From the NCBI GenBank assembly GCA_900314295.1, contig OMUU01000120.1:1-35744 (forward strand): a DNA stretch of 35,744 bases. The letters run 5' to 3'. Positions 23,199 through 31,010 of this stretch are shown piece by piece (positions within the stretch are counted from its first letter, which is position 1; each line of letters starts with the position of its first letter). A program made the position numbers and the translations under genes. The notes below the pieces were generated by a model. It searched no databases. It was not told where the DNA came from and saw only the letters and a program-made list of their open reading frames with translations. The stretch is from an uncultured Lachnospiraceae bacterium. Its GTDB lineage: Bacteria; Bacillota; Clostridia; Lachnospirales; Lachnospiraceae.

Positions 23199-25397
23199 TC
23201 AGTTGAATTTGAATACCGCGGCTCCGTAAGCCGGAAGCTCGTAGGCGATGTGAAGCTTCTGCCCGTCGCATTCGCCCTCCTCGGCCTTGTATTTGAGCGG
23301 AACCTTGTGATCCCCTCCGTACTTCTCGCATTTGCTGTCTAGGATCAGCGTGTAATTCCCGGCCTTCGGCACGCCGCACATATAGTCCGCGCGCTCCACC
23401 GGCGTGAAATTGATGACAAAGAGAAGATTGTTTCTCTTCGTCGGCGACCATCTCACAAAGCTGAAGATGCTCCGGTCGCAGTCGTCCGCGTTCATCCATT
23501 CAAATCCCTCATAGCCCTTGTCATTTGCGTATAGAGCAGGATATTTCCGGTACATATTCAGCAGATCCCGCACATAGGCCTGCAGATGCTCATTCTTTTT
23601 GTCCTCCAGAAGGAACCAGTCCAGCTCCCTCTCCTCGCTCCACTCCCTGTACTGCCCGAAATCCTGTCCCATGAACAGAAGCTTCTTGCCCGGGTGACCG
23701 AACATGAAGGTGTAGCCGACCTTCAGATTCTGGAACTTCTCGTCGTCCTGTCCCGGCATCTTATTGATCATGGAGCACTTCAGATGCACCACCTCATCGT
23801 GCGAGAGAACCAGGATGTATCTCTCGCTGAACGCATAGGTCATCGCAAAGGTCATCTTGTTGTGGTTGAACTTGCGGAAGTACGGATCCAGCTTCATGTA
23901 CTCCAGGAAATCATGCATCCAGCCCATGTTCCACTTGTAGGTGAAGCCGAGACCGCCGTCCTCGACCTTTCCGGTCACCTTCGGCCATGCGGTCGATTCC
24001 TCGGCGATCATCATGACGCCCGGATTCCGTCCCGGCACCAGCGTGTTCAGGTGCTTGAAGAATTCAATCGCCTCGAGATTCTTGTTGTCGCCGTATTTAT
24101 TGGCGATCCACTCGCCGTCCTTTCTTCCGTAATCCAGGTACAACATGGACGCGACGGCATCTACCCGCAGGCCGTCCACGTGGAACTCCTCCACCCAGTA
24201 GAGCGCATTGGCGAGCAGGAAATTCTTCACTTCCGGACGGCCGTAATTAAAGATCTTGGTCCCCCAGTCCGGATGCTCGCCCTGCCTGGGGTCCGCATGC
24301 TCATATACGGCGTCTCCGTCGAAATTCGCGAGACCCTCGGCGTTTTTCGGAAAATGCGCAGGCACCCAGTCCAGAATCACGCCGATCTTATTTTTGTGGA
24401 GATAATCCACCAGATACTTGAAATCCGCCGGTGCCCCGTAGCGGGAGGTCGGTGCGTAATACCCCGTCACCTGATATCCCCAGGACTGATCCAGGGGATG
24501 CTCGGCAATCCCCATGAGCTCTACATGGGTGTATCCCATGTCCTTCACGTACTCGACGATCCGCTTCGCGAACTCCCGATAGGTGTAAAATCCCTCCGGG
24601 TTCTCTTCGCTGTAGGGATGCTTCATCCAGGAACCCGGATGCACCTCATAGATCGAAAGTGCCGCCGTCTCCGGAACAAAGTTCTGCCTGCTGCGGATCC
24701 ATGCGGCATCGCCCCACCGATAGCTCAGATCCGCGATTCTCGAAGCTGTTCCCGGGCGAAGCTCCGCCCAGTTTCCGTACGGGTCCGCCTTATAGAGCTT
24801 CTGATTATCCTTCGAAATGATCAGATACTTGTATAGCTGACCCACGACAGCTCCCGGTACAAAGATCTCCCAGATTCCCTGATCCTCGATCTTCTTCATG
24901 GGATTTGCGTTCTCATCCCAGCTGTTGAACTCTCCGATCACATATACCGCGACTGCGTTCGGCGCCCACAGCGTGAACCACGTTCCGTTCTCTCCATTCA
25001 GGCGGGCTGTATGCGCTCCCATCTTCTTGTACAGATCATAGTGCGTCGCCTGTCCGAACAGATAGGAGTCCAGATCGGAAAAAATGTGCGGATCCTGCTT
25101 AACCCCGTTTTCCGGAGCTTCTTCCGCTTTTCCGGATTCTCCGGAAGCCTCCGGCTCATCCACGATCTTCCCCGACTGTGCCTTGGCAACCGACCTCTTC
25201 ACATTTTTCTTCACCGAATTCACCGTAGCGGCTGCATTCTCTCCCGCTTTTTCCGCGGCCTCCTTCACCGCCTTCGACGCGATATCCGATGCCTCCTTCG
25301 CCGCCTTGACAGCCTTCCCCGATGCTTCCTTCACCGCGGCCGTCGCCTTCTCTACGGTCTCGTTTCCTTTTTCTTCCCCGATATTTTTCTTTGCCAT
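23199..25397 (-). CDS. glgB: 1,4-alpha-glucan branching enzyme GlgB with an N-terminal extension
   Basis: GlgB forms alpha-1,6 branches in glycogen. The 732-residue protein has a CBM48-like domain (about 120-225) and a GH13 barrel with catalytic Asp413 (HVDGLRVDAV), Glu466 (MIAEEST) and the SHDEVVH motif, then a C-terminal beta domain. All catalytic residues are present. Residues 1-105 are an extra Ala/Lys/Glu-rich tail (for example AVKAAKEASDIASKAVKEAA) that looks like an amphipathic, LEA- or phasin-like helix followed by an acidic linker. GGAGAGGG precedes ATG 25397 by about 5 nt. It is alone, not in a glg operon. Confidence 0.95.
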   Translation of the reverse strand: MAKKNIGEEKGNETVEKATAAVKEASGKAVKAAKEASDIASKAVKEAAEKAGENAAATVNSVKKNVKRSVAKAQSGKIVDEPEASGESGKAEEAPENGVKQDPHIFSDLDSYLFGQATHYDLYKKMGAHTARLNGENGTWFTLWAPNAVAVYVIGEFNSWDENANPMKKIEDQGIWEIFVPGAVVGQLYKYLIISKDNQKLYKADPYGNWAELRPGTASRIADLSYRWGDAAWIRSRQNFVPETAALSIYEVHPGSWMKHPYSEENPEGFYTYREFAKRIVEYVKDMGYTHVELMGIAEHPLDQSWGYQVTGYYAPTSRYGAPADFKYLVDYLHKNKIGVILDWVPAHFPKNAEGLANFDGDAVYEHADPRQGEHPDWGTKIFNYGRPEVKNFLLANALYWVEEFHVDGLRVDAVASMLYLDYGRKDGEWIANKYGDNKNLEAIEFFKHLNTLVPGRNPGVMMIAEESTAWPKVTGKVEDGGLGFTYKWNMGWMHDFLEYMKLDPYFRKFNHNKMTFAMTYAFSERYILVLSHDEVVHLKCSMINKMPGQDDEKFQNLKVGYTFMFGHPGKKLLFMGQDFGQYREWSEERELDWFLLEDKKNEHLQAYVRDLLNMYRKYPALYANDKGYEGFEWMNADDCDRSIFSFVRWSPTKRNNLLFVINFTPVERADYMCGVPKAGNYTLILDSKCEKYGGDHKVPLKYKAEEGECDGQKLHIAYELPAYGAAVFKFN

Positions 25398-25473
25398 AAA
25401 TCCCTCTCCTTTATTTATACGGATTCCGTTCCTGTTCCGTCTGCAATCCTGTTCCGGTGTAAAAATTCCTGTG
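25398..25473. other. Upstream region of glgB
   Basis: It is a short region before the repeat cluster that holds the glgB ribosome binding site. No clear promoter is seen, so the promoter may lie within or beyond the repeat block. Confidence 0.3.
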
Positions 25474-25890
25474 CTTTGCGTGCGGCGTGACGCTCCGCGT
25501 TTTCGAAGAGCTTTTTCCTTGCTGTGACTGTATAAGCTCCGGATTGCTCCGTGCTTCGCACTCTCGCAATCCTACAAGCATAAGCACTCCCGTGCCGCTC
25601 CGCGTCACTTCGTGCTTATGCTTGTTGCCTTCGAAATCGCTGACCGTCTCGCACGCACGCTTTGCGTGCGGCGTGACGCTCCGCGTTTTCGAAGAGCTTT
25701 TTCCTTGCTGTGACTGTATAAGCTCCGGATTGCTCCGTGCTTCGCACTCTCGCAATCCTACAAGCATAAGCACTCCCGTGCCGCTCCGCGTCACTTCGTG
25801 CTTATGCTTGTTGCCTTCGAAATCGCTGACCGTCTCGCACGCACGCTTTGCGTGCGGCGTGACGCTCCGCGTTTTCGAAGAGCTTATACA
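25474..25890 (-). repeat. Family A structured repeat: two 186-bp tandem units plus a partial third
   Basis: Two adjacent 186-bp copies (25474-25659 and 25660-25845) look identical base for base, and 25846-25885 repeats the first 40 bases. On the minus strand each unit contains AAGCTCTTCGAAAACGC with GATTTCGAAGGC, then the stem AAGCATAAGCAC/GTGCTTATGCTT, then GGATTGC/GCAATCC, and ends AGCTTATACA. The first unit begins TGTATAAGCT (25881-25890). The same modules occur at 30553-31007. The long open frame through it is an artefact of the repeat. Confidence 0.9.
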
Positions 25891-25944
25891 GTCATGATAT
25901 CACATAAAGCTTTGGATTCGTATAAAAATATCGTGAAAAATCCA

Positions 25945-25975
25945 CAAAAGCAGCCGCAGTTTTCCTGCTTCTGCT
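25945..25975 (-). terminator. Rho-independent terminator of tatD
   Basis: On the minus strand AGCAG-AA-GCAG-GAAAA-CTGC-GG-CTGCT is followed by TTTTG. It lies 13 bp after the tatD stop. Confidence 0.6.
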
Positions 25976-25987
25976 AGCCGATAAGGC

Positions 25988-26755
25988 TTACTGAAGCCGG
26001 TACATTCTGCAGGCGTTTTCCCAGGTGGTCTGTTCGACTTCTTCCGCCGGGATTCCCTTTAATTCCGCGATGGCACGTACCACATAGCGGAGATTTCGGG
26101 AGCTGTTTCTGGTTCCGCGGTTCGGCTCCGGGGCCAGATAGGGGCAGTCGGTCTCCAGGACGAGATGGGACAGCGGAACCGCCTGCACCGTTTCCTTCAG
26201 ACGCCGGGCGTTCTTGAACGTGACGACGCCGCCGATCCCCAGGTACATCCCCATATCCGCATATTCGAGAGCCTGCTCGACGGAATACGCATAGCAGTGA
26301 ATCACGCCTCCGATTTCTCCGAGCTTTTCCTCCCTTGCGATACGCATGGTATCCTGCGCGGCGTCCCTGCTGTGAATAATCACCGGAAGTCTGTGTCTTC
26401 TCGCCAGGTCCAGCTGCCTTGTGAACCAGTAGATCTGTTCCTCCCGGTTATCCTTGTTCCAGTGATAATCCAGGCCGATCTCTCCCACGGCCACACACTT
26501 CGGAAGATTCAGATACTCCTCCAGTTTCTTCATCCGATCCTCATCCAGTTCGCCGACATTGTCCGGATGCAGCCCGAAAGCCGCATAGGCATCCGGACAG
26601 TTCTCCGCGATCTTCCGCGTTTTTTCCAGACTGGCCCAGTCGGAGGCCACATTCACAAAGCGATTGACATGATAATCCGGAAGGGTCCGGATCATCTCCT
26701 CCCTGTCCTCGTCAAAAGCCTCATCCTCATAATGCGCATGTGTATCAAATATCAT
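25988..26755 (-). CDS. tatD: TatD-family metal-dependent DNase
   Basis: TatD proteins are metal-dependent hydrolases with 3'-5' exonuclease or deacylase activity. The 255-residue product has every metal ligand motif: FDTHAHYED (HxH) at the N-terminus, AVGEIGLDYHW (Glu), VIIHSRDA (His), GVIHCYAYS (His) and LVLETDCPYL (Asp). I chose ATG 26755 because AAAGGGG lies 7 nt upstream; an ATG at 26785 is in frame but lacks a site. It lies downstream of metG, the usual arrangement in Firmicutes. Confidence 0.95.
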   Translation of the reverse strand: MIFDTHAHYEDEAFDEDREEMIRTLPDYHVNRFVNVASDWASLEKTRKIAENCPDAYAAFGLHPDNVGELDEDRMKKLEEYLNLPKCVAVGEIGLDYHWNKDNREEQIYWFTRQLDLARRHRLPVIIHSRDAAQDTMRIAREEKLGEIGGVIHCYAYSVEQALEYADMGMYLGIGGVVTFKNARRLKETVQAVPLSHLVLETDCPYLAPEPNRGTRNSSRNLRYVVRAIAELKGIPAEEVEQTTWENACRMYRLQ

Positions 26756-26837
26756 TTCAAATCCCCTTTCCTCACTCGCCTGCATCGAGAAAAAAACACA
26801 CCTGTTCCGTCATCCTATATCTCCGGACGGCTGCGTT

Positions 26838-26991
26838 CATGCCCGGATACAGAAGAAAACCCTGCCGCACGAAAATATCCGTGAATCCGGATATGATCGC
26901 ATTCGCGCCCGGATACAAAAGAAAACCCTGTCGCAGCAGGACATCTGTGAAAGCGCATATAATCGCATTCATGCCCGGATACAGAAGAAGA
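26838..26991. repeat. 66-bp imperfect tandem repeat between tatD and metG
   Basis: Units start at 26838, 26904 and 26970 with CATGCCCGGATACAGAAGAA or close variants. Two are complete and the third is partial. The period is exactly 66 bp. On the minus strand all frames through it stay open over the units in one frame (22-residue repeats with RQGFLLYPG), but there is no start with a ribosome site. It lies in the metG-tatD gap (317 bp). Confidence 0.75.
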
Positions 26992-27018
26992 CTGCAACAT
27001 ACAAATGCTGCAGTCTTC
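26987..27018 (-). terminator. Hairpin terminator of metG
   Basis: GAAGACTGCA and TGCAGTCTTC form a perfect 10-bp stem with a 12-nt loop, followed on the minus strand by TTCTGT. The T-run is weak, so termination may be partial, with readthrough into tatD. Confidence 0.5.
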
Positions 27019-27072
27019 CTGTCTCAATTCATCCGCGGTTCCTGCGAATCCCGAAATCTTATTTTCTACCTC

Positions 27073-29088
27073 TCATGAAATACCGGCACCTGACGGCATA
27101 TCCTTCTCCGGGGTCATCAGCGTTACATTTCCCTCGCTGTCCTCCGCGGCGAGAATCATACCCTGGGACTCCAGACCGGCAAGCTTCGCCGGCTTCAGGT
27201 TGATCAGACACATAACCTTCTTCCCGACCATTTCCTCCGGCTTGTACCATTTCTTGATGCCGGACACGATCTGGCGGGTCTGATCGCCGAACTTAATCTG
27301 AGATACCAGGAGCTTCTTCGACTTCGGAACCTCCCTGCACTCCAACACCTCGCCTACCGCGAACTGCATCTTCGCGAAATCATCGTAGGTGATCTCGTCC
27401 TTCGGCTCGATGTGGATCTCCTGCTTTTCTTCTCCCGCTTTGGCGGAAGCGTCATCGGCTTTGCCGCTCTCCGCAGAAGCTGCCTCTCCCGACGCGCCCT
27501 TCTGCTTTGCGCGGATCTCTTCGACCTTTTCCATGACGTCCTTCAGATCCTGTCTTGCGAAGAGGATCTCCGGTTTGTCTGTTACCTTTGTGCCGCTCTC
27601 GTACAGACCGAACCGGTCGGCATCCGCGTAATCTCTCTTCTTCGTATTGAGCTGGCTGAGAATCCGCTCGGTGGTCTCCGGCATATACGGCTCAAGGAGA
27701 GACGCGCCTATGGTAATGCTCTCCGCCAGATTGTAGAGAACCGTCGCAAGCCGGTCCTTCTTTGCCTCGTCCTTCGCAAGCGCCCACGGCATCGTCTCGT
27801 CGATGTACTTGTTGCAGCGCTTGAAGAGCGCAAAAATTTCGGTAATAGAATCCGCGACATGGAGCCCCTTCATCTTCTCCTCGACCCTGCCGGCCGTCGC
27901 GGTGACAACCGCCTTCAGATCATCGTCCACCGGCTCGTCCGCGTTTCTGTTCTCGACGATTCCGCCAAAATACTTATTGGACATAGATATCGTGCGGTTC
28001 ACCAGATTGCCCAGCGTGTTCGCCAGATCGGAATTGAGCCGTTCCACCATCAGCTCCCAGCTGATGACGCCGTCATTCTCAAAGGGCATCTCATGAAGAA
28101 CAAAGTAACGCACCGCGTCGACGCCGAAGAGACTGACCAGATCGTCCGCATAGATCACATTTCCCTTTGACTTGCTCATCTTGCCGTCCGCCTGGATCAG
28201 CCACGGATGTCCGAACACCTGCTTCGGAAGCGGCTCCCCCAGCGCCATCAGGAAGATCGGCCAGTATATCGTGTGGAAACGGATGATATCCTTTCCGACC
28301 AAATGAAGATCCGCCGGCCAGAACTTTTTGTATTCCTCGCTGCTGTTCCCGTCCGCGTCATAGCCGAGGCCGGTGATATAGTTCGCCAGCGCGTCCAGCC
28401 ATACGTAGACGACATGCTTGTCGTCAAAATCCACCGGGATGCCCCACTTGAAGGATGTCCGGGAGACGCAGAGATCCTGAAGGCCGGGAAGCAGGAAGTT
28501 GTTCATCATCTCATTTTTTCTCGATACCGGCTGAATAAATTCAGGATGCTCATTGATATATTCGATCAGCCTGGGGGCATATTTGCTCATTCTGAAGAAA
28601 TATGCCTCCTCCTTTGCTCTTGTAACAGGCCGTCCGCAGTCCGGACACTTGCCGTCCACCAGCTGGGAATCGGTCCAGAAGGACTCGCACGGCGTACAGT
28701 ACCACCCCTCATAATGACCCTTGTAGATATCTCCCTGCTCATAGAACTTCTTGAAGATCTTCTGAACCTGTCTGACGTGATACGCGTCCGTCGTGCGGAT
28801 GAACTTGTCATAGGAGGTATTCATCAGATCCCAGATCCGGTGAATCTCGGCTGCCACATCGTCTACATACTGCTGCGGCGTGCATCCCTTTTCCTCGGCC
28901 TTGTTCTCAATCTTCTGACCGTGCTCGTCCGTGCCGGTCTGAAAATATACCTGATACCCCTGCATTCTGCGGAATCTCGCGATGCTGTCCGCAAGAACGA
29001 TCTCATAGGTATTCCCGATGTGCGGTTTTCCGGACGCATATGCAATCGCCGTAGAAATGTAATAGTTCTCTCCTGTGTGTTTTACCAT
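27073..29088 (-). CDS. metG: Methionyl-tRNA synthetase MetG
   Basis: MetG charges tRNA-Met. The 671-residue protein has the class I motifs HIGN (SGKPHIGNTY, near residue 20) and KMSKS (DGKMSKSKGN, near 300). A Cys4 zinc site (CTPCESFW and CPDCGRP) and an anticodon-binding domain are present. An Ala/Glu/Lys linker near 545-570 precedes a C-terminal EMAP-type tRNA-binding domain (FAKMQFAVGEVLEC to the end). I chose ATG 29088 because GAGGTG lies about 9 nt upstream. A further in-frame ATG at 29145 adds residues not found in the family. No T-box was seen upstream. Confidence 0.97.
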   Translation of the reverse strand: MVKHTGENYYISTAIAYASGKPHIGNTYEIVLADSIARFRRMQGYQVYFQTGTDEHGQKIENKAEEKGCTPQQYVDDVAAEIHRIWDLMNTSYDKFIRTTDAYHVRQVQKIFKKFYEQGDIYKGHYEGWYCTPCESFWTDSQLVDGKCPDCGRPVTRAKEEAYFFRMSKYAPRLIEYINEHPEFIQPVSRKNEMMNNFLLPGLQDLCVSRTSFKWGIPVDFDDKHVVYVWLDALANYITGLGYDADGNSSEEYKKFWPADLHLVGKDIIRFHTIYWPIFLMALGEPLPKQVFGHPWLIQADGKMSKSKGNVIYADDLVSLFGVDAVRYFVLHEMPFENDGVISWELMVERLNSDLANTLGNLVNRTISMSNKYFGGIVENRNADEPVDDDLKAVVTATAGRVEEKMKGLHVADSITEIFALFKRCNKYIDETMPWALAKDEAKKDRLATVLYNLAESITIGASLLEPYMPETTERILSQLNTKKRDYADADRFGLYESGTKVTDKPEILFARQDLKDVMEKVEEIRAKQKGASGEAASAESGKADDASAKAGEEKQEIHIEPKDEITYDDFAKMQFAVGEVLECREVPKSKKLLVSQIKFGDQTRQIVSGIKKWYKPEEMVGKKVMCLINLKPAKLAGLESQGMILAAEDSEGNVTLMTPEKDMPSGAGIS

Positions 29089-29140
29089 TCTATCATCACC
29101 TCTTCCGCCGACAGATGAGCCGGCTTCTCTGTTGAATAAC

Positions 29141-29187
29141 GCCACATGCAGGAGCAGGAGAACGTCATCTCCCGGACCTCATGTGGC
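29141..29187 (-). promoter_or_regulatory. Nested stem-loop in the metG leader
   Basis: GCCACATG (29141-29148) pairs with CATGTGGC (29180-29187). An inner stem GGAGA/TCTCC sits within it. It lies 53 bp before metG on the minus strand. It may be a leader control element or the hom 3' end; no long T-run follows. Confidence 0.4.
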
Positions 29188-29202
29188 ATTGAAAATCTGA
29201 TA

Positions 29203-29272
29203 TTGTTCACGAAAGCTCTGCCGGGCAGAGTTTTTACGATCCTGCTGCCATTTCAGCTGCGCGGACAGTAAC
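29203..29272 (+). repeat. Dispersed palindromic repeat, family B, copy near hom
   Basis: It reads TTGTTCAC, then GGCAGAGTTTTTACGATCC, then TGCTGCCATT, and closes with GGACAGTAAC, so both ends of the element are visible here. It lies just past the hom stop. On the minus strand CTCTGCC/GGCAGAG followed by CTTT could act as a weak terminator. Confidence 0.65.
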
Positions 29273-29299
29273 GAATCACTTGCTCAGAGTCTCTCCTTC

Positions 29300-30520
29300 T
29301 CAGAAAAATACACGGATTCTTCCGAGGATTTCTCCCTTCATCTGATCCGCCTTTTCTCCGAATTCAGATTCCTTCATCTTCTTTGTGATAAAGGCGAACT
29401 CGCCGGGTACTGCCGGCAGACTGATCGGCTCTACTCTTCCGAACACGTCATTCACCTTGTCGATCTTTTCCGATACAGATCCCTTCACGCGCACGAAGAA
29501 ACGGTTCTCCATCGTGCTGATGTCACAAAGCTTCAGTGTTTTGCTGCTCCAGTTCATCATGATATTGCGGTGAAGATGCTTTGCCTCATCCACAACATCC
29601 GCTACAACCGCACTTGCTGTAGGCAGCTTTCCGGCACCGCTGCCGTAGAACATCGCATCTCCGAGAACATTACCGTGAATAAAAATCGCATTAAATACAC
29701 CGTTCACACTGTAAAGAGGACTGCTGTCATTGATCATACCCGGGCACACCATGGCATAGAATCCGCCATCCGCCTTGCAGCTTGTCGCGAGGAGCTTGAT
29801 AGACGCGCCGATTTCCTGTGCATACTTCATATCGGCTGCGGTAATCTTTGTGATTCCCTCGGTATAAATATCGTGATAATCCACATGGCGTCCATAAGCC
29901 AGGGAAGAAAGGATGGCAATCTTCCGGCAGGCATCATATCCTTCAATATCCGCCTCCGGATTTCGCTCCGCATAACCGTTGTTCTGCGCCTCCGCCAGGG
30001 CTTCACTGAAGTCAGACCCGTCACGGCTCATTTTTGTAAGGATATAGTTTGTCGTGCCGTTTAGAATGCCCGTGATCTCATCGATCTCATCGGCTGTGAG
30101 CGATGAATTCAGAGGACGGATGATCGGTATTCCTCCGCCGCAGCTCGCCTCGAACAGATAGTTAATGCTCTTCTCCTTCGCGATCTTTAAAAGCTCTGTC
30201 CCGTGCGTCGCAACCAGCTCCTTGTTGGACGTGCAGACACTCTTTCCCGCAAGGAGAGCACTCTTGGTAAACTCATAGGCCGGATTCAGTCCACCCATGG
30301 TTTCTACAATAATGTCTACCTCCGGGTCCTGCAGGATCACATTAAAATCATGAACCAGAACCTTCTCCACCGGATCTCCCGGAAAATCTCTGAGATCGAG
30401 AACATACTTGATATGGATCTCGTCTCCCGCCTTTTTGTTGATACTCTCATGATTGGTATTGATTACTTCAACTACTCCGGAACCTACAGTTCCGTAACCC
30501 AGAACGGCAACATTAACCAT
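29300..30520 (-). CDS. hom: Homoserine dehydrogenase
   Basis: Hom reduces aspartate semialdehyde to homoserine for threonine and methionine synthesis. The 406-residue protein has the NAD(P) loop VAVLGYGTVGSG at residues 4-15, SNKELVATHG near 98, the substrate region ILNGTTNYIL, and the catalytic Lys/Asp part EADIEGYDACRKIAIL. A C-terminal ACT-like domain begins near NRFFVRVKGSV, so threonine feedback is likely. GAGGAAG lies 7 nt before ATG 30520. It is separated from metG by 211 bp. Confidence 0.96.
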   Translation of the reverse strand: MVNVAVLGYGTVGSGVVEVINTNHESINKKAGDEIHIKYVLDLRDFPGDPVEKVLVHDFNVILQDPEVDIIVETMGGLNPAYEFTKSALLAGKSVCTSNKELVATHGTELLKIAKEKSINYLFEASCGGGIPIIRPLNSSLTADEIDEITGILNGTTNYILTKMSRDGSDFSEALAEAQNNGYAERNPEADIEGYDACRKIAILSSLAYGRHVDYHDIYTEGITKITAADMKYAQEIGASIKLLATSCKADGGFYAMVCPGMINDSSPLYSVNGVFNAIFIHGNVLGDAMFYGSGAGKLPTASAVVADVVDEAKHLHRNIMMNWSSKTLKLCDISTMENRFFVRVKGSVSEKIDKVNDVFGRVEPISLPAVPGEFAFITKKMKESEFGEKADQMKGEILGRIRVFF

Positions 30521-30552
30521 CTGTATTCTTCCTCGCTCTCATCTGATGTAGG

Positions 30553-30722
30553 TGTATAAGCTCTTCGAAACCGCACAAAGACTCGTCGCACGCGAAGCGC
30601 GCGTAAGAGGCTTTTTGCGGTTTCGAAGGCAACAGGTATGAGGATGAAGCGCGAACGCGCGGAATCCGAATACCTGTAGGATTGCGGGAGTGCGAAGCAC
30701 GGAGCAATCCGCAGCTTATACA
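30553..30722 (+). repeat. Family A structured repeat, unit D
   Basis: A 170-bp unit is bounded by TGTATAAGCT and AGCTTATACA (perfect 10-bp inverted ends). Inside are CTTCGAAACCGCA/TGCGGTTTCGAAG (13-bp stem), CAGGTAT/ATACCTG and GGATTGC/GCAATCC. Confidence 0.85.
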
Positions 30723-30729
30723 ATGATTG

Positions 30730-30907
30730 TGTATAAGTCCCGTCGCATGGCAGAGACGGACTGCGCACCCGAAGGGCGTGCAAGGCCGGCTATGGCTTTG
30801 CGACGACAACAGGTATGAGCACGAAGTGACGCGTAAGCGGCATGAGAGTGCGAATACCTGTAGCGGCGCGAAAGCACGAAGTGCGAAGCGGCGCGTGGAC
30901 TTATACA
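30730..30907 (+). repeat. Family A structured repeat, unit E (divergent)
   Basis: A 178-bp unit is bounded by TGTATAAGTCC and GGACTTATACA (perfect 11-bp inverted ends). It keeps CAGGTAT/ATACCTG, and its first stem is CGTCGCA/TGCGACG. The tip loop is GCAC-GAA-GTGC rather than GTGC-GAA-GCAC. Confidence 0.8.
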
Positions 30908-30928
30908 ATGTAAAATAAAAAAGATAAG

Positions 30929-31007
30929 CTCTTCGAAAACGCAAAATGTCCCGCCTTTCGCGAAGCGCGCGTAAGAGACTTTATGCGATTTCGAAGGCAA
31001 CCTATAC
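30929..31007 (+). repeat. Family A repeat, solo first-hairpin fragment F
   Basis: It has the first hairpin only: AAGCTCTTCGAAAACGCA with TGCGATTTCGAAGGCAAC, then CTATACA. It ends directly before the prfB stop. The whole 490-bp hom-prfB gap is occupied by units D, E and F and holds no gene. Confidence 0.75.
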
Positions 31008-31010
31008 AAA

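Noticed and set aside
25411..25794. 127-codon open frame on the minus strand with internal repeat
   Set aside because: It lies wholly in the 186-bp tandem repeat. The protein repeat mirrors the DNA repeat and there is no proper ribosome site, so it is an artefact of structured repeats.
26838..26991. 66-bp repeats as a CRISPR array
   Set aside because: Units are directly contiguous and imperfect, with no unique spacers.
29089..29299. T-box leader for metG
   Set aside because: The TGG-ACCGCG-type T-box sequence was not found on the minus strand; only a simple nested hairpin is present.
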